Assembly (NCBI GenBank): GCA_000824845.1
Contig: CCNC01000197.1
Span: 26,162 to 90,161, forward strand
From: Mesorhizobium sp. ORS 3359
GTDB taxonomy: Bacteria; Pseudomonadota; Alphaproteobacteria; Rhizobiales; Rhizobiaceae
Reading direction: 5' to 3'
DNA length: 64,000 nt
Positions 44,365 to 53,246 of this stretch are shown here, one piece after another. Each line of letters begins with the position of its first letter. Positions within the stretch are counted from its first letter, which is position 1. The notes under the pieces are model-generated. The model ran no database searches, was not told the origin of the DNA, and saw only the letters and a program-made list of their open reading frames with translations. The position numbers and the translations under genes are program-made.

Positions 44365-44389
44365 AACCTTCATCCGGCCCCGCTGTTCC
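44365..44389 (-). promoter_or_regulatory. EcfG-type promoter of the tail-anchored protein gene
   Basis: GGAAC-N16-GGTT, -10 end 21 nt from the ATG. Confidence 0.78.
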
Positions 44390-44471
44390 AACTGGGCCTT
44401 GTTGAAACTCGGAGGGAACCTTCCGGACCAGGGCAGCTTTGTATTCTCGACACCGAGAGAAAGAGGCAGGA

Positions 44472-44966
44472 ATGCAAGTTCTCGACACGGCGATACATGC
44501 GAGCCCCGGAACCGTTACGGTCGAATTTATCGGCGAGGGCGGCGAAAACATCGCTGTCACGATGATCGTCTCCAACCCGTTGCTTGACCACGGCGCCCTT
44601 GTTGATCGCGCCAAAGAGTTGATGGTTCAATGCGCGGCATTCGGCGGCCTGCCTGTACAAGACCGCCCGCAGGGCGACGCAGATGGCGTACGGCCCGGCA
44701 CCGAGCGGCCAAGCGAAACGAACCAGGGTCCGTACACATTCGAATATCGCGAGGGCGGCAGTGTGAGGCGGCTTGAGGGCGTCGAATTGCCCGACCTCGA
44801 AGCTGTTCGTCACGAAGCGCTGCGCTCGGCGATCGATCTGCTCGACGATGCGGCCGCACCCCGTCAGGACGGCTGGGCGGTTCGGGTTCGTAGCGGCGAC
44901 GGCGCTGTCGTCGTGTCCGTCGATTTCGAGGAAGCAAGGCAGGAAAGGGCAACCGCCGCGTTGTGA
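44472..44966 (+). CDS. Hypothetical protein with DUF6894-like C-terminal half
   Basis: The 164-residue soluble protein has an N-terminal beta-strand region (MQVLDTAIHASPGTVTVEFIGEGG). The C-terminal half, YTFEYREGGSVRRLEGVELPDLEAVRHEALRSAIDLL, resembles the DUF6894 pattern of short rhizobial proteins. ATG 44472 follows AGGCAGGA. A GGAAC lies upstream (44415) but no -10 element fits, so its control is unclear. Confidence 0.7.
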   Translation: MQVLDTAIHASPGTVTVEFIGEGGENIAVTMIVSNPLLDHGALVDRAKELMVQCAAFGGLPVQDRPQGDADGVRPGTERPSETNQGPYTFEYREGGSVRRLEGVELPDLEAVRHEALRSAIDLLDDAAAPRQDGWAVRVRSGDGAVVVSVDFEEARQERATAAL

Positions 44967-45263
44967 GGGAGGCGGTATCTGTGAAAGGTAATATGATGCG
45001 TTCCCTCATGTCACTGCATGCGCTTGCAAGTTCACGAGGCGACGGGCTGAGACCTGAGTTCCTTCGCCTGCTTGATGCCCGCGCGGCCTTGTCCCAGCCC
45101 GACGTGATTGAACTTCACCAGGAGACGGGGTTGAACCAGGCCGGCCCAAATCCTGTCGGGGATCTCGAAACAGCTCCGAAGCAAAGCGTGGTGCGTTTCC
45201 CTGGCCGGCGGAGTACGATCAGTCGTGCGTCCGGAACAGATACGCCCGTCAGAGGAGGTCGCC

Positions 45264-45626
45264 ATGGCAGCGCCCTTGGCACTGATCATTGAAGACGAAT
45301 ATCTGATCGCATCGGACGTGGCGAACGGCCTGAAGGAGCGAGGTTTCGACGCGGCTTGCGTGGCGTCCGAGCGGGCAGCCGCGGCTTGGCTGGACGATCA
45401 CAAGCCGGACCTTGCCATCATCGATATCCAACTGCTCGATGGCCAGCGCGGCGTCGCCGCCGCCCGCCTCAAGGAAGCGGGCGTGCCGTTTCTCGTCCAT
45501 TCGGGCTATGATCCGGAGTTCCAGTCGCCGATCTTCCACGGCGCGCCTTATGTGCCCAAGCCGGCACCGATCCGGCATCTGGTCGAACTGGCGAGCCAAC
45601 TGGTAGCGGACCGTGACAGACGGTAG
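45264..45626 (+). CDS. Single-domain response regulator
   Basis: The 120-residue receiver domain has the acidic pair E10/D11 (IIEDEY), phospho-acceptor D54 (AIIDIQL), the S of FLVHSGYD and the K of YVPKPAP. There is no output domain, so it should relay phosphate or block a kinase. ATG 45264 follows AGGAGG. It resembles the small FixJ/Sma0114-type receivers that work with HWE kinases in stress signalling. Confidence 0.88.
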   Translation: MAAPLALIIEDEYLIASDVANGLKERGFDAACVASERAAAAWLDDHKPDLAIIDIQLLDGQRGVAAARLKEAGVPFLVHSGYDPEFQSPIFHGAPYVPKPAPIRHLVELASQLVADRDRR

Positions 45627-45647
45627 CCGAGCCTGATCAAGGCCATT

Positions 45648-46046
45648 TCAACCTTGCGCTGCGTCGCCTTTGCGGAACCGCGACACCGCCTCGATCAGCA
45701 CACTGTAGTCGACCGGTTTGGTCAGCTTCGGCGAGTCCCGAAACCTTTCCGGAAAAACGGTGACGCTGTCATAGCCGGTGAGGAAAATGAAAGGCACGCC
45801 ATCGTGCGCCAGATGCTCGGCCAAAGGAAAGCTTCGCTCACCGCGAAGATTCACATCCAGCACGGCACCATCCAGGGCGATGCCGTCGATTTGATCCAGC
45901 GCTTGTTGAACCGTCGGCGCCGGTCCCACCACGGTGCATCCGGCACCGGTCAACTGGTCGGCTAAGTCCTGCGCAAGCATGAACACATCCTCGACCACGA
46001 GGACATTCAGGCCCGACAAGGGTGTATTTGTGTTCACTCCTAGCAC
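45648..46046 (-). CDS. Single-domain response regulator, kinase-linked
   Basis: The 132-residue receiver has VVEDVFM, phospho-acceptor D in GAVLDVNLRG, FLTGYDS and KPVDYSV. The start is probably GTG 46046, 12 nt downstream of the stop of the histidine kinase gene; GTG 46037 is possible. The close spacing makes it the likely phosphorelay partner of that kinase. Confidence 0.85.
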   Translation of the reverse strand: MLGVNTNTPLSGLNVLVVEDVFMLAQDLADQLTGAGCTVVGPAPTVQQALDQIDGIALDGAVLDVNLRGERSFPLAEHLAHDGVPFIFLTGYDSVTVFPERFRDSPKLTKPVDYSVLIEAVSRFRKGDAAQG

Positions 46047-46058
46047 GCAGCGAGAATG

Positions 46059-49000
46059 CTATCCGCCAGCGCCTGCCGCCAGCGGAATTTCTATGTCGCA
46101 CTCCAGTCCCGAGGGTTCAAATCTCAGTCCGACCTTGCCTCCCAGCTCATATTCTAAACTTTGCTGGATGAAGCTTGTTCCGAAATTCCGCTGCGGCGGC
46201 TCCTTGACGGCAGGACCTTCGGCTTCCCGCCAGTGGATTGCCAGCACGCCGGCTTTGTCGGTGTTCCACGCCACCTCGACCCGACCCTCCTCGGTCGACA
46301 ACGCGCCATATTTCGCCGCATTGCTGGCGAGCTCGAAGAACACCATGCCAAGTGTCGCAGCCATGCTTGCGCCGAGCTGCAAAGGCTTTCCACGAATGAC
46401 GATATTGCTTCGCGATTTGCTGGCGTAGGGTGACAGAACCGCGCGCAGCAGCTGCTCGAGATCGGCATCGCGCCAGTTGTAGGAAGACAGCACTTCGTGC
46501 GTCCGACCCATTGCCTGCAGCCGCTGCTGGAACGAGGAAAAGAAATCACCCATTGAGCTCGATGTGCCAACCATGCGTGAAGCCAGCGCGGTGACGGTGG
46601 CGAGAATGTTCTTCACGCGGTGCTGCAGTTCATGCAGCAGCCTTTCCTGGCTGCGCTCTGCCTCCTTGTGGCTCGATATGTCGACAAGGGTCGCGATTGC
46701 GCCGCGCACCTTGCCGTTATCGTCGAAAAGCGGGTTGGCCGACATCATCACGTCGACGCTCGAGCCATTCTCGTGCAGGATTTGCGCTTCGTAGCCGGGG
46801 ATAGGCTTTCCGGTACGAATTGCCTTTCGCAGAGGCTGGTCTTCAGCGTCAACCTGAACGCCGTTGATCGTCAGCGGCAGGATGGCGGGAACGGAAATGA
46901 GCTTGTCGCCGGTGGAGCGCTGCCCCATGAGTTCCACCGCGCGCCGGTTGGCGCGGATCTCCACGCCGTCGCCGTCTTCGGCGATGAAGATGCCGACCGG
47001 CACCAGGTCGAGCAGGGTTTCAAGGCTTTCCACGCGGTTGCGCAAATCATGCGAGAGCACGCCGATCTTCTCCTCGGCCCGCGCGATCTGCGTGACATCG
47101 ACAAAGGTGACGACGACGCCGGCAATCACGTTGTCCACGGTGCGATAGGGCAGCACGCGCATGATGTAGCGCCGGCCGTTGTCGGTACCCTCGACCTGCC
47201 GCTCGATCGTACCAAGCCTCAGCAGCACCTGCTCCATGTCGGCCTGCAGACCGTCGGCAGGGAAGCGCGGGCGCACATGCGCCAGCGGCCGGCCGACATC
47301 GCTCTCGACCAGGCGGAAAAGGTCGCGGGCGGTCGGCGTGAAGCTCTTGATGCAGAGGTCGCGGTCGAGAAACACGGTTGCGATCTGCGTGCTTTCGAGC
47401 AGGTTGGCCATATCGTTGTTGGCGCGGCTGAGCTCGTCGACGCGGATGTTGAGCTCGGCATTGACCGTCTGCAGTTCCTCATTGATCGACTGCAGCTCCT
47501 CCTTCGAGGTTTCCAGTTCCTCGTTGGACGACTGCAACTCCTCGTTGATCGACGACAGTTCCTCATTGGAGGATTTCAGCTCCTCATTGGAGGATTCGAG
47601 CTCCTCCGTAGTGATTTGCAGCCGCTCCTTGGTTTCCCTCAGCTCCCTTTCGAGCTGGCTGACATTGGCGCTTTCCACGTCGTCGGTCGTGTGGACGGGC
47701 TCGTCCTCCGATTCCGCCTTGATGCCGCCGATGTCGCGGAAGACCAGCATATAGAGCGGGTCCGACGAGCCGTCGGAGGGCAGTGGCTGCACGGCAAGGC
47801 TGATCGTCTGCCGGCCACCATTGGTGCCGACGGTGATCTTGTTCTGGATCGCCACCTGCCCGGTGCTGGCCGCCTTGTGGAGCGCCGCGCGCAGGTCCAT
47901 GCGAAGGCCCCGCCTTGCCATGGAAAAGACGTTGTGGTCGGGGGCGCCCGCGGCGAGCTCGAGATATTTGCCGGTGCCTCCCGAACTATGCATCAATTCG
48001 CCGCCGGCGTTGACCACCACATAGGCCGGCGCAAATCGCTCGACGAGAAGACGCTCCGCCACCTCCTGCAAGGTTCCGTTCGTCGCCCGCTGGCGTGTAT
48101 TCGGCACGGTGTGCCTGGCGGCGGCGGCGAGCGGGAATTCCGGCAACCGCTGCGGGGTGATCCCGCCGCGCTTCTGGAAGATGCGGCTCGCCTTGTCCAC
48201 GGTGGCGAACAGGCGGGCGTGCCGCGTGACGTTCTCCGAGGATCCGAGAAAGAGATAGCCGTTGTTGCGCAGAGCGTAGTGGAAGATCGGAATGATTTTT
48301 TCCTGCAGTTCCGGGCCCATATAGATCAGGAGGTTCCGGCAGGTGATCAGGTCGAGCTTGGAGAAGGGCGGGTCGCGCAGGAGATTGTGCGACGAGAACA
48401 GGCAGGTCTCTCGCAGGTCCGCCGAAACGCGGTAAGTGCCGTCCTCGCGCGAGAAAAACTCCTTGAGCCGCTTCGGCGTTATGTCCGTGGCGATCGTTGC
48501 GGGGTAGCGCCCGGCGCGGGCCACCTCCAGCGCGCGCTCGTCGATATCGGTGGCGAAAATCTGCAGATTGGGCGAGGCGGCGCCCCGCGGAGCGCTCTCC
48601 TTCAACAGCATGGCGATCGAATAGGCCTCTTCGCCCGTCGCACAGCCGGGCACCCATACACGGATCGTCTCGTCGGGCTTTCGGTTCTCGAACAGCCGGG
48701 GAATGACCAGCCTTTCCAGCACATCGAAGGCGTGCTCGTCGCGAAAGAAGCTGGTGACGCCGATCAGCAGGTCCTGGAAGAGCAGATCGACCTGCTGCGG
48801 CTCGTCGCGCAGCCGCTCGTAAAAGGCGACCGGGTCGTCGATCTGCAGCACCTGCATCCGGCGCTGGATGCGGCGCAGGATCGTGTTGTCCTTATAGCCG
48901 CTGAAATCATGGCCGGTGCGCACGCGAAGCAGCGCCGCGATGCGCGAAAGCTGCTCGGCGACATCGCGCTTGCGGCGGTCGCGCTCGCCATCGGTGTGGT

Positions 49001-49634
49001 TGGCGTGGCGGAAATAGCTGGTGAGCTTGCCCGCCATTTCCTCGGCCGGAAGCACCATGTCGACCAAGCCGCTCTGGACGGCGCTGCGCATCATGCCATC
49101 ATACTCGGCGCTTTCCTGCGCCAAGGTCAGGCCGCCGCGTTCCTTGATGGCTCTCAGCCCGATGGTGCCGTCGCTGCCAGTGCCGGACAGGATCACTCCC
49201 GCCGCATTCTCCGACTGCTCCTGCGCCAGCGAGGTGAAGAAATCGTCGATCGGCGTCCGCCTGGCGCGCGTCGTGGCCATTTTGGCCATATGGAAATGCT
49301 GGCCACGCACCGTCACCGATACACCGGGCGGCGTGACGTAGATTTTGTCGGGCTCGATCTCCATGTCTTCGGCCGCCGTCAGGGTCTCGATCGAGGTCGA
49401 CCGCTGGATGATGCTGGCGAGAACGCTTTCGTGCTCGGCATCGAGATGTTGAATGACCACATAGGCAAAGCCGCTTTCGGCCGGCGCCTCGGGAAAGAAC
49501 CGTTGCAGGGCCGCGATGCCGCCGGCCGACGCGCCGATGCCGATAATCGGGAAAGGTGCCCCCTCCGTTGTGGCCTCGCGCGCGTCACTAGCCTTAGCTC
49601 TTGTCGTGCCTGTCTTCCTCGCCGCCCGCGCCAT
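46059..49634 (-). CDS. CheB-CheR-PAS-HWE hybrid sensor histidine kinase
   Basis: The 1191-residue cytoplasmic protein has five regions. A CheB methylesterase-like domain (about 27-210) includes GIGASAGG and SGTGSDGT. A CheR methyltransferase-like domain (about 230-490) includes VWVPGCATGEEAYSIAMLL. A heptad coiled coil of repeated SSNEEL/SINEEL units spans about 655-740. Two PAS-like regions (about 740-985) follow. The C-terminal HWE kinase (about 990-1191) has the H box LLHELQHRVKNILATV. HWE kinases signal into the alphaproteobacterial general stress pathway through PhyR-type regulators. It overlaps the preceding CheB gene by 41 nt and shares its EcfG-type promoter. Confidence 0.9.
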   Translation of the reverse strand: MARAARKTGTTRAKASDAREATTEGAPFPIIGIGASAGGIAALQRFFPEAPAESGFAYVVIQHLDAEHESVLASIIQRSTSIETLTAAEDMEIEPDKIYVTPPGVSVTVRGQHFHMAKMATTRARRTPIDDFFTSLAQEQSENAAGVILSGTGSDGTIGLRAIKERGGLTLAQESAEYDGMMRSAVQSGLVDMVLPAEEMAGKLTSYFRHANHTDGERDRRKRDVAEQLSRIAALLRVRTGHDFSGYKDNTILRRIQRRMQVLQIDDPVAFYERLRDEPQQVDLLFQDLLIGVTSFFRDEHAFDVLERLVIPRLFENRKPDETIRVWVPGCATGEEAYSIAMLLKESAPRGAASPNLQIFATDIDERALEVARAGRYPATIATDITPKRLKEFFSREDGTYRVSADLRETCLFSSHNLLRDPPFSKLDLITCRNLLIYMGPELQEKIIPIFHYALRNNGYLFLGSSENVTRHARLFATVDKASRIFQKRGGITPQRLPEFPLAAAARHTVPNTRQRATNGTLQEVAERLLVERFAPAYVVVNAGGELMHSSGGTGKYLELAAGAPDHNVFSMARRGLRMDLRAALHKAASTGQVAIQNKITVGTNGGRQTISLAVQPLPSDGSSDPLYMLVFRDIGGIKAESEDEPVHTTDDVESANVSQLERELRETKERLQITTEELESSNEELKSSNEELSSINEELQSSNEELETSKEELQSINEELQTVNAELNIRVDELSRANNDMANLLESTQIATVFLDRDLCIKSFTPTARDLFRLVESDVGRPLAHVRPRFPADGLQADMEQVLLRLGTIERQVEGTDNGRRYIMRVLPYRTVDNVIAGVVVTFVDVTQIARAEEKIGVLSHDLRNRVESLETLLDLVPVGIFIAEDGDGVEIRANRRAVELMGQRSTGDKLISVPAILPLTINGVQVDAEDQPLRKAIRTGKPIPGYEAQILHENGSSVDVMMSANPLFDDNGKVRGAIATLVDISSHKEAERSQERLLHELQHRVKNILATVTALASRMVGTSSSMGDFFSSFQQRLQAMGRTHEVLSSYNWRDADLEQLLRAVLSPYASKSRSNIVIRGKPLQLGASMAATLGMVFFELASNAAKYGALSTEEGRVEVAWNTDKAGVLAIHWREAEGPAVKEPPQRNFGTSFIQQSLEYELGGKVGLRFEPSGLECDIEIPLAAGAGG

Positions 49635-50643
49635 TGCCGCCTAACCGTGCTCGCCTGCTCTCAAGGATGCGCTCGATGACGGCGGCATCCGCTTCGTATT
49701 CCTGCGCCCGCTGGCCGAACTGATTTGCCAGTTCGGAGCGACGCCGTGTCTTTTCCCGCTCGGCCATGCGCCGGGCAAACGCCGCCCGCTGCTGATGCGA
49801 GCGAAGTAGACCCCACAGGATTTCGTCCGCCTCGAGCGCCTGAGCCTCCATCACCGCGTCGGCGGTGAAGGCATGCCCGGTATGGCACCGATAGCGCAAC
49901 ATGTCACCGTCTTCGATCTCCCACAGTGGTCCGTGGCATTCCGGGCATGTAAACACCGACAACTCGCCAAGTCGATCCGCGTCTTTCATGGTCGAATGCT
50001 CCTGCGCGGCGATGGCCGCCTCCAGTCTGACTGCCGGTGGGGCTGCGAAAGTTTCGCCGGTGGGCTCATCCGCGAGCTTTGCCAGCAAGGCGCCGAGCTT
50101 CGCGGCGGGCAGGCAGTGGTCGACCTCGACATAATGCAGCGCGCTCTCCACCATGGAAGGCACCAGCGTGTCTTTGGGATGCTGGACGACCGCCAGCCCG
50201 CCGACGGCCTTGACGGCCCTCAACCCGGCGCTGCCGTCGGAAAGCGAGCCCGACAGCAGCACGCCGATGACGCTGGCGCCGTAGCTCAGCGCCGCCGAAC
50301 GGAACAAGGGGTCGATGGCCGGCCGGGCGAGGTTTTCGCGCGGGCCGCGCCGCAGCATCATATGGCCGTCGTGAAGAAGAAGATGGAAACCGGGCGGCGC
50401 CACATAGATGCAACCGATCCTGAACGCCACGCCGTTCCTGGCCGGCACGGCGCCGAGCGGGCCGGCACGATCGAGGATCTCCGGCAGATAGCTGACCTGA
50501 CCGACATGCACCACGACGAACACGGCCGCCGGCAGATCGGCGGGCAGATCGGCGACGATCCGCTTCAGAGGCTCGATCCCGCCGGCCGAAGCGCCGATGA
50601 CGATGATGTTGTGGTTGTTCGTTGGGCCTTTGGAACGGGCCAT
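49594..50643 (-). CDS. Stand-alone CheB-like methylesterase with C-terminal zinc-ribbon-like segment
   Basis: The 349-residue protein has a CheB catalytic domain (about 10-190) with catalytic S in GASAGGIEPL, H in VVVHVG and D in SGSLSDGSAG. A zinc-ribbon-like CPECHGPLWE...RYRCHTGH segment (about 232-260) and a charged coiled C terminus follow. It has no receiver domain and no chemotaxis genes nearby, so it probably acts with the hybrid kinase that follows rather than in motility. Confidence 0.86.
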   Translation of the reverse strand: MARSKGPTNNHNIIVIGASAGGIEPLKRIVADLPADLPAAVFVVVHVGQVSYLPEILDRAGPLGAVPARNGVAFRIGCIYVAPPGFHLLLHDGHMMLRRGPRENLARPAIDPLFRSAALSYGASVIGVLLSGSLSDGSAGLRAVKAVGGLAVVQHPKDTLVPSMVESALHYVEVDHCLPAAKLGALLAKLADEPTGETFAAPPAVRLEAAIAAQEHSTMKDADRLGELSVFTCPECHGPLWEIEDGDMLRYRCHTGHAFTADAVMEAQALEADEILWGLLRSHQQRAAFARRMAEREKTRRRSELANQFGQRAQEYEADAAVIERILESRRARLGGNGAGGEEDRHDKS

Positions 50644-50729
50644 TCCGCGACGAGCCTCCAGATTGGGCTGTAAGAACCGTTCCGTTGCGGTGATGGCGCC
50701 ATCGCGGTTCAGCGACCGTTCAGATGTTT

Positions 50730-50754
50730 AACAATGCAATCCGCGCGATGTTCC
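50730..50754 (-). promoter_or_regulatory. EcfG-type promoter of the CheB/kinase/response-regulator operon
   Basis: GGAAC-N16-TGTT, -10 end 86 nt from ATG 50643. Confidence 0.78.
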
Positions 50755-50799
50755 ATCGCTGCCGGTTCAAGCGCCTGCCTGCCGTCCCAAAGGATGGCT

Positions 50800-50824
50800 G
50801 GAACATAGGAGATCGCTGGCAGTT
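50800..50824 (+). promoter_or_regulatory. EcfG-type promoter upstream of the gene at 50984
   Basis: GGAAC-N16-AGTT. The distance to the ATG (159 nt) is the longest in the window, leaving room for a leader or a missed short gene. Confidence 0.65.
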
Positions 50825-50983
50825 CGGGTTCGCCTCAGACGCTACTCCAAGAGGCGTCTGTCGAAGACGGGTGGGCAACACCTGGTCGGTCTGCGCCTGT
50901 CCTCTCAGGCGTGGGCTTCGGGCCCCGGCAGAACCTGCCGCGCCGCCGTGCAGATGTCGCCGCCACAACCACAGGAGACAGCA

Positions 50984-51415
50984 ATGAAGCATCAGACCTC
51001 ATACGAACTTCAATCGGTGGCAATCGTCGACCGGCTCGGCTTGATTCCCCTTGCGACGAGAAGGCAGCGGATCGAGCGGTGGGCGGAACTGCTCGACCGC
51101 AATCCCCAGCGCTGCCTCTCGGCGCTGACGGGCACCGAATATGTCGATCCCGGCGTCCGTGAACGGGTGCGGGCGGATGGCTCGGCGCTCGCGGTTGCCT
51201 TCGATGATCCACTGCTGCGCGCGGCCGGGTTGCAATCGGACACCTATGGCGAGGCGAAGCGCTTTTTCGAACTGTCCGACTGGCAATTGCATGACGTGGT
51301 CTGCAGCTGCCACACCGGCGCGACGATGCAGGCGAGCTGGGCCGCCGCGCGGGTGCGCCGGATCGTAGGAGGCAGCCGGATCCTCGCCTGGCTCAGAAGC
51401 CGATTTACGCATTGA
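50984..51415 (+). CDS. Conserved hypothetical protein (143 residues)
   Basis: This is a soluble helical protein of unknown function. It contains VDRLGLIPLATRRQRIERWAELLD and a HDVVCSCHTG segment with two cysteines and a histidine that could bind metal. ATG 50984 follows AGGAGACAGCA. It converges on the response regulator at 51461. Confidence 0.7.
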   Translation: MKHQTSYELQSVAIVDRLGLIPLATRRQRIERWAELLDRNPQRCLSALTGTEYVDPGVRERVRADGSALAVAFDDPLLRAAGLQSDTYGEAKRFFELSDWQLHDVVCSCHTGATMQASWAAARVRRIVGGSRILAWLRSRFTH

Positions 51416-51460
51416 GGCGTGCTGGTCCGCCGGCGAGCGCAGGTCGCCGGCGACCCGATA

Positions 51461-52063
51461 TCAGTGCAGAAGAGAAGCTCCGCGCAACTGCGCTATCCTG
51501 CGCATGATGGCGTTCAGCCAGTCGGCAATGGACGAGTCCGCGGGCCTATTGTCGATATCCTCAAGCGCCTTTTCCAGGGTGTGCTCGACAAGGCGGTCGG
51601 AGGCTCCGGCGTCGTCCAGCAGCAGACGTGCGGTAAGCCGGAGCTTGGGCAGCAGCGCGACGACATCCTCCCCCGCAGACACCGGTTGCGCGACGGTCCC
51701 CGGCTCTGCAGAGGGCTCCGGCGGGAACAGCGCATCGACCAGGGTGACGCGGCTCGAGGACTTGCTCAGGCTGCTCGCGAAACGCAAATGCTCGGGGATG
51801 GCGATGTCGTCATATCCGCTGAAGAACACGAAGGGCACGTTGCGCAGCATCAGTTCGTCGGCAATCGGGAAAACCTTGCGGCCATGCAGGTCGATGTCCA
51901 GGATCGCGGCCTCGGCTGCTTTGGCATGTCGTCCGGCCTGTTCCAGCGTCGCCACCGGTCCCAGGATGATCGCGCCCATGTCAGCGAAGAAGGTGGCCAA
52001 ATCGCTGGCGAGCAGCCACTCGTCCTCCGCAATCAAGAGGTGAAGTCCCCTGAGGTTTCGCAC
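51461..52063 (-). CDS. Response regulator with C-terminal helical extension
   Basis: The 200-residue protein has an N-terminal receiver (about 5-125) with LIAEDEWLL, phospho-acceptor D in AILDIDLHGRK, FFSGYDD and K in SSLSKSSS. An 80-residue helical tail (LRLTARLLLDDAGASDRLVEHTLEKALEDI) lacks a known DNA-binding fold; it recalls sigma-region or small adaptor helices. The start GTG 52063 follows AAGGAG; an ATG 21 nt upstream has none. The longer frame upstream is a shadow. Confidence 0.82.
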   Translation of the reverse strand: MRNLRGLHLLIAEDEWLLASDLATFFADMGAIILGPVATLEQAGRHAKAAEAAILDIDLHGRKVFPIADELMLRNVPFVFFSGYDDIAIPEHLRFASSLSKSSSRVTLVDALFPPEPSAEPGTVAQPVSAGEDVVALLPKLRLTARLLLDDAGASDRLVEHTLEKALEDIDNRPADSSIADWLNAIMRRIAQLRGASLLH

Positions 52064-52155
52064 ACGAGCTCCTTCAGTTCGCATACCGCAACCGTAAAGC
52101 AAGGCGCCGACATCGGCGCGCATGACAATGAGGCAGCAGGGAAGCCAGATGTTAG

Positions 52156-52180
52156 AACGCAGCGACGGGTGAACCGTTCC
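52156..52180 (-). promoter_or_regulatory. EcfG-type promoter of the response regulator gene
   Basis: GGAAC-N16-CGTT, best-form match; -10 end 92 nt from GTG 52063. Confidence 0.8.
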
Positions 52181-52220
52181 GGCCGTTCGCTGCATGCGCT
52201 TCGATCCGATCCGGCAGCAT

Positions 52221-52245
52221 GGAACCATTGCGCCGGCCTGGGGTT
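52221..52245 (+). promoter_or_regulatory. EcfG-type promoter of the gene at 52280
   Basis: GGAAC-N16-GGTT, -10 end 34 nt from the ATG; divergent from the promoter at 52156. Confidence 0.8.
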
Positions 52246-52279
52246 CGGCACGAGCGGAATTTGGCCGGGAACCAAGACC

Positions 52280-52474
52280 ATGACATCGCACGACGAAGCC
52301 TCCAAGGACGACAACGAGCGTGAGAATGCCGAACGTGTCCGCGCCCTGGCGGAAAGAGCGGGAATTCCAAGCGGGTTGGCGCTGGCGCTGATCCTGAAAT
52401 ACGGAAACGATCCGGAGGTGCTCGATCGCGAGGCGGCAATGCTGAAGCGGGACGCGGACAAGGGCGATAGATAG
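52280..52474 (+). CDS. Small charged helical protein (64 residues)
   Basis: The product begins MTSHDEASKDDNERENAERV and ends MLKRDADKGDR. RALAERAGIPSGLALALILKYGND forms a hydrophobic-faced helix between two charged ends. Unknown function. It is followed 9 nt later by a membrane protein gene and probably forms an operon with it. Confidence 0.7.
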   Translation: MTSHDEASKDDNERENAERVRALAERAGIPSGLALALILKYGNDPEVLDREAAMLKRDADKGDR

Positions 52475-52483
52475 GGGGCAGCC

Positions 52484-53086
52484 GTGCTTGACGATCCGAT
52501 GGTCCTCATCCTGATGTATTTCGTCTTGCCGGTCTGGCTGATCGCGGGTTTTGCCGATTGGCTCTGCCACCGCGCGACCCACATAGAATCCACGACCGGC
52601 GCGAAGGAATCGCTCATCCATCTCCTGATGTTCGCGGAGGTCGGGATCCCGCTGCTTGCGGCAATGTTCCTCGAGGTGAACGCCCTGGTCATCGCCGTGA
52701 TGATCGTCACCTTCTTTGTCCATGAAGCGACAGCGATGTGGGACGTGCGCTACGCGACCACGGCGCGCACGGTGAGCCCGATCGAGCAGCATGTGCACAG
52801 CTTCCTGGAGATGATCCCGCTGATGGGCCTGGTCATCGTGGTGGCGCTGCATTGGGGGCAATTCCTGGCGCTGTTTGGCGCCGGAACGGAAGAAGCTCGC
52901 TTCGACCTGACCTGGAAACATCAGCAACTGCCGGTGACATATATTGCCGCCGTGATGATCATTATCGTGCTGTTCGAACTGCTGCCCTATGTAGAGGAGT
53001 TCTTCAGAGGCCTGCGCGCCAACGCGGGCCGGCTCGTTCCAGCCAAGGCAAAGCGGCACAAGGCCGGCGACACCGCCGCGCGATGA
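52484..53086 (+). CDS. Four-helix membrane protein with histidine motifs
   Basis: The 200-residue inner-membrane protein has about four to five hydrophobic segments. Histidine pairs at the helix ends, CHRATHIE, FVHEATAMWD and EQHVHSFLE, resemble the metal-binding His boxes of membrane di-iron hydroxylases or desaturases, but the set is incomplete and I cannot name a family. The start is GTG 52484 after AGGGGGC. Confidence 0.75.
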   Translation: MLDDPMVLILMYFVLPVWLIAGFADWLCHRATHIESTTGAKESLIHLLMFAEVGIPLLAAMFLEVNALVIAVMIVTFFVHEATAMWDVRYATTARTVSPIEQHVHSFLEMIPLMGLVIVVALHWGQFLALFGAGTEEARFDLTWKHQQLPVTYIAAVMIIIVLFELLPYVEEFFRGLRANAGRLVPAKAKRHKAGDTAAR

Positions 53087-53100
53087 AGCGCCTCATCGTC

Positions 53101-53238
53101 TCAGCCATTCTGGTCGATAGCATGAGGCGAGGGCTGCTGGGCACCGCCGGCCGGACGCCCGCCATTCTGGCCAGCCCACAGCCAGAGGGCGACCAGAACG
53201 ATCACCAGAAGGCCAACTGCGAACATGATACGGGGCAT
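53101..53238 (-). CDS. Small single-span membrane protein (45 residues)
   Basis: The product begins MPRIMFAVGLLVIVLVALWLW and is followed by a polar tail ending in HAIDQNG. ATG 53238 lies 8 nt past the DUF2934 stop, so the two are co-transcribed. Layout and tail recall the 70-residue membrane protein at 63385. Function unknown. Confidence 0.6.
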   Translation of the reverse strand: MPRIMFAVGLLVIVLVALWLWAGQNGGRPAGGAQQPSPHAIDQNG

Positions 53239-53246
53239 CGGCGGCT

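Noticed and set aside
44415..44439. GGAAC upstream of the gene at 44472
   Set aside because: The bases at the -10 position are GCTT, not NGTT; left unassigned.
45234..45263. GGAAC upstream of the response regulator at 45264
   Set aside because: Only about 26 nt separate it from the ATG and no NGTT occurs at 16-17 nt.
44967..45263. Short frames in the 297-nt gap between 44966 and 45264
   Set aside because: Several overlapping frames exist on both strands but none has a good ribosome site or convincing composition.
46620..49679. 1019-codon open frame on the plus strand opposite the hybrid kinase
   Set aside because: Composition (R, H, D, G, Q rich) is that of an antisense shadow in high-GC DNA; the minus-strand frame encodes recognisable CheB, CheR and HWE domains.
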